Source: Candidatus Poribacteria bacterium (lineage in GTDB: Bacteria; Poribacteria; WGA-4E; WGA-3G). From it: a stretch of DNA of 52,631 nt. The notes beneath the pieces are model-generated. The model searched no databases. It was given only the letters and a program-made list of their open reading frames with translations, and had not been told where the DNA came from. Shown here one piece after another: positions 51,034-52,631 of this stretch. The stretch is from assembly GCA_022827185.1 (NCBI GenBank), contig JAJDTM010000025.1, positions 1 through 52,631 of the forward strand, given 5' to 3'. A program made the position numbers and the translations under genes. Numbering within the stretch: position 1 is the first letter of the stretch; the number at the start of each line of letters is the position of its first letter.

Positions 51034-51696
51034 TCATAAACTACGAAATAATAATTTTGTAAAGAGCCATATCTCCCGAAACGGTTTAATATGGCTAACT
51101 TCATCGCCGTAACGGGTCTGAATCGGTAAACTCTCAATACGGAAACCGAGCCGTCCTGCCTTTATCAGGAGTTCAGATTCCGTCTCATAACGCGCTGTCT
51201 CCAAACGGACCTGTCGCAAAACATCTGCCCGAATGAGTCGATATCCCGATTGAAAATCCGGCACCCGTTGTCCACACAATTTTGAACCGATATAAGAAAT
51301 TAAACGGTTATTGATCTGTCGGTGAAACGGCATTGATGTTCGCGGGTTTTTTCTTTCTCTTGCCCCAATGAGTATATCGGGATGTGTGTTGTCGAAACGC
51401 GCCAAAAAGCGTGGTATATCCGTGGGGTCGTGTTGTCCGTCACTATCCATCGTGAAAACTAATTCGTATCCGTGCTTAAGCGCGTAAGCAAAGCCTTTTC
51501 TTAAGGCACTCCCTTTACCACAATTTGTAGCGTTTGCCAGACAGACCACACCATATCCCGATGCAATCTCCGCTGTCTCATCCGATGAACCGTCGTCAAT
51601 AACAACAATCTCGCTGATGAATTCAGATGTTTCCTGAATTATCTGTCCAATCGTTTTAGATTCATTGTAAGCCGGTAGCAGCAGGCAGGTTTTCAT
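51034..51696 (-). CDS. Family 2 glycosyltransferase (polyprenyl-phosphate sugar transferase-like)
   Basis: A 220-residue GT2 enzyme of the dolichyl/polyprenyl-phosphate mannosyltransferase type. The N-terminal PAYNESKTIGQIIQ and VVIDDGSSDETAEIA give the nucleotide-sugar site; FTMDSDGQHDP is the DxD metal motif. GYRLIRADVL follows. No C-terminal membrane helices are present, so it resembles the catalytic half of DPM1. The start is the Met at 51696, because a perfect promoter lies just upstream and the earlier Met at 51717 lies within its -10 region. It probably charges polyprenyl phosphate with a sugar. Confidence 0.9.
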   Translation of the reverse strand: MKTCLLLPAYNESKTIGQIIQETSEFISEIVVIDDGSSDETAEIASGYGVVCLANATNCGKGSALRKGFAYALKHGYELVFTMDSDGQHDPTDIPRFLARFDNTHPDILIGARERKNPRTSMPFHRQINNRLISYIGSKLCGQRVPDFQSGYRLIRADVLRQVRLETARYETESELLIKAGRLGFRIESLPIQTRYGDEVSHIKPFREIWLFTKLLFRSL

Positions 51697-51708
51697 GGTT
51701 TTGAATAA

Positions 51709-51737
51709 ATTATACAATAAAAACGGTTTTCTGTCAA
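51709..51737 (-). promoter_or_regulatory. Perfect sigma-70 promoter for the glycosyltransferase
   Basis: Minus strand: TTGACA (51732-51737), a 17-nt spacer, TATAAT (51709-51714). Only 12 nt separate the -10 from the ATG, so the mRNA would have a leader of about 5-6 nt, without a Shine-Dalgarno. Confidence 0.8.
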
Positions 51738-52107
51738 ACGCTTATATGGGAATTTATGTACCTCTCCAACAATTCGAAAAAATGGTGTAAAATTTCACAG
51801 TTTTCATAGCAAATCGAGAATGCTATGAATTTTATGAAGTGCCGTCCACCTAATCTATGACTGGGTTTTGGGCGGTTTTCGTAGTAGGCTCATTAAAAGT
51901 TACTATGAAATTTGCTATGAAATTTTGTAGTTAGTTTTCAGTTATCAGCAAAATGGACTCGATGACCCGGCAACTGAGGAAGAAGATTATTACAGAGATA
52001 GTATCCAACACTTGCCTCTATGAAATAGCCCTAATTTTCACTGGTAATCTATTGTGAATTTGTGTATAATACTTCACATAAATTGATGAATTGAGGGGAG
52101 ACAAATA
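51738..52107. other. Intergenic region rich in CTATGAAATT repeats
   Basis: 370 bp without a clear gene. It contains CTATGAATTTT and two CTATGAAATTT-type copies, then a TTTTCAGTTATCAGCAAAAT repeat. A short frame from about 51941 (ending HLPL before TGA, with GLDDPATEEEDYYRD) looks like the tail of a decayed gene; support is weak. A TATAAT at 52065-52070 precedes the next gene. Confidence 0.45.
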
Positions 52108-52308
52108 GTGCGGAACATCAAATCGACCCATAAACCGATAATAAACTTCTACGCTGAACTCAAGCAATACGAAAATCTCGGCGCGACAAATGAAACCGAA
52201 GTCCGACTCGCTTTTGCAACCCTTAGCCGAGATTCATCAAAATTTACGGATTGGAAACGCCCTCCTTTAGTGGGGGAGGAAAATCCGCCCTCGTGGATTA
52301 GACCATAG
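52108..52308 (+). pseudogene. Start of a restriction-modification-like gene, truncated
   Basis: 66 residues opening with GTG behind GAGGGGAG (7 nt). INFYAELKQYENLGATNETEVRLAFATL resembles the N-terminus of type ISP/IIG restriction-methyltransferase proteins, where it begins a 900-plus-residue enzyme. The similarity ends at about residue 40; the rest (FTDWKRPPLVGEENPPSWIRP) reads repeat-like DNA, and then a TnpB element begins. I conclude the gene was broken by transposition. Identity is from memory of the N-terminal motif, so moderate. Confidence 0.55.
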
Positions 52309-52327
52309 CGTTTTTTTGAAAAAACAC

Positions 52328-52356
52328 TTGACATTCTAATCAAATTGTGGTTTAAT
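52328..52356 (+). promoter_or_regulatory. Promoter of the TnpB gene
   Basis: TTGACA (52328-52333), a 17-nt spacer, TTTAAT (52351-52356). Strong -35. It places the start near 52363, just before a stem-loop leader. Confidence 0.7.
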
Positions 52357-52363
52357 ATATGTA

Positions 52364-52440
52364 TCACACTGGCAGACATATTCAGCGTTACCACTTGGTA
52401 GCGTGTCTGCCTACCTACTGAATAGGGGTTAAAAGTGTGA
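52364..52440 (+). promoter_or_regulatory. Nested hairpin leader of the TnpB gene
   Basis: Outer stem TCACAC (52364-52369) with GTGTGA (52435-52440); middle stem GGCAGACA (52371-52378) with TGTCTGCC (52404-52411); inner stem TACCA (52389-52393) with TGGTA (52396-52400). The outer stem reaches the ATG at 52440. Confidence 0.6.
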
Positions 52441-52631
52441 TGTGTGATCGCCGAATGAAAATAACCTTTAAGTTCCGTGCGAAGCCTACAAAAACAGAGG
52501 AACAGTGGCTTTATGCGGAGTTGCGCCACCAGAAGCAGTTGCAGAACTATATGCTCCAGATGCGGAATCAGATGTGGGAGTATGGTAGTGTTTCTGTATC
52601 GATGTATGACCAGATTAACCATCTCAAGGCC
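52440..52631 (+). CDS. tnpB: TnpB (IS200/IS605 family), N-terminal part
   Basis: 64 codons, running off the window. KITFKFRAKPTKTEEQWLYAEL is the N-terminal segment of TnpB (a Y/F-rich strand, R-x-K-P-T and a helix). Basic and aromatic residues follow (RHQKQLQNYMLQMRNQMWEYG). TnpB proteins are RNA-guided nucleases encoded in IS200/IS605 and IS607 elements. The start may be 52440 or the Met at 52455; there is no clear Shine-Dalgarno. Only this fragment is visible, so the RuvC residues and right end cannot be checked. Confidence 0.75.
   Translation, partial: MCDRRMKITFKFRAKPTKTEEQWLYAELRHQKQLQNYMLQMRNQMWEYGSVSVSMYDQINHLKA

Noticed and set aside
51941..52020. Short frame ending HLPL that resembles a gene tail
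   Set aside because: Only about 27 residues, no start and no homologue that I can name; reported only as a possible remnant.
1..52631. tRNA or rRNA genes
   Set aside because: I did not see cloverleaf features or rRNA motifs, though small tRNAs could be missed by eye; a tRNAscan search would decide.

Overview
The window looks like a chromosomal piece of a Gram-negative, envelope-rich, uncultured marine or sponge-associated bacterium. Candidatus Poribacteria is my best guess. It rests on three phytanoyl-CoA dioxygenase-like (PhyH) proteins, a DUF6785-type membrane protein, a sulfatase-like hydrolase, PorV-like barrels, secreted proteins with FlgD/type-IX-like C-terminal domains, and abundant intergenic mini-transposons. 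No rRNA, tRNA or taxonomic marker was recognised, so the assignment is inference.

Layout. 1-4524: the 3' end of an IS630-family transposase abuts a 5'-truncated first copy of a tandem family of three exporter-permease-like membrane proteins. 4554-6254: a consensus promoter drives a TcmP / three-Cys-motif (DUF5131) pair. 6290-13212: a small repeat protein, then a tightly packed run of ZIP metal transporter, secreted alpha-glucuronidase-like protein, discoidin-domain lipoprotein and PhyH protein, followed by a second PhyH protein behind a tandem leader repeat. 13443-20424: an envelope block with an outer-membrane-barrel/SppA protease fusion, L-isoaspartate methyltransferase, a PorV-like barrel, a fibronectin-III protein with a sorting-like C-terminus, and a Ycf48-like propeller. 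20516-25780: aminotransferase, homoserine kinase and a 955-residue P-type-ATPase-like protein that has lost all its catalytic motifs. 25791-25972: an IS630-related MITE. 25978-36949: DUF6785 membrane protein, UppS, sugar-phosphate epimerase, RsgA, sugar nucleotidyltransferase, PhyH, an MDR dehydrogenase without zinc ligands, a sulfatase-like enzyme with Thr at the formylglycine site, and an O-antigen ligase-like protein. 37073-42165: a barrel, an OmpA-type lipoprotein, an M48 protease, a TolB-like propeller and a ZapA-like protein. 42341-51696: AroE, fused indolepyruvate:ferredoxin oxidoreductase, RecN, NAD kinase, a PopT-type (DUF368) polyprenyl-phosphate transporter and a family 2 glycosyltransferase. 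52108-52631: the start of a restriction-modification-like gene, broken off just upstream of a TnpB gene that runs off the window.

How the parts fit. UppS, PopT, the O-antigen ligase, the glycosyltransferase and the sugar nucleotidyltransferase all serve polyprenyl-linked surface glycans. The PorV barrel and the proteins with YPNP-type C-termini suggest a type-IX-like export route.

The intergenic DNA is unusually informative. There are at least four dispersed repeat families. One (family L) ends with a Shine-Dalgarno-like sequence exactly 11 nt before the start codon of three unrelated genes. Members of three families supply stop codons to neighbouring genes. The two most novel signals are this leader repeat and the catalytically dead P-type ATPase.
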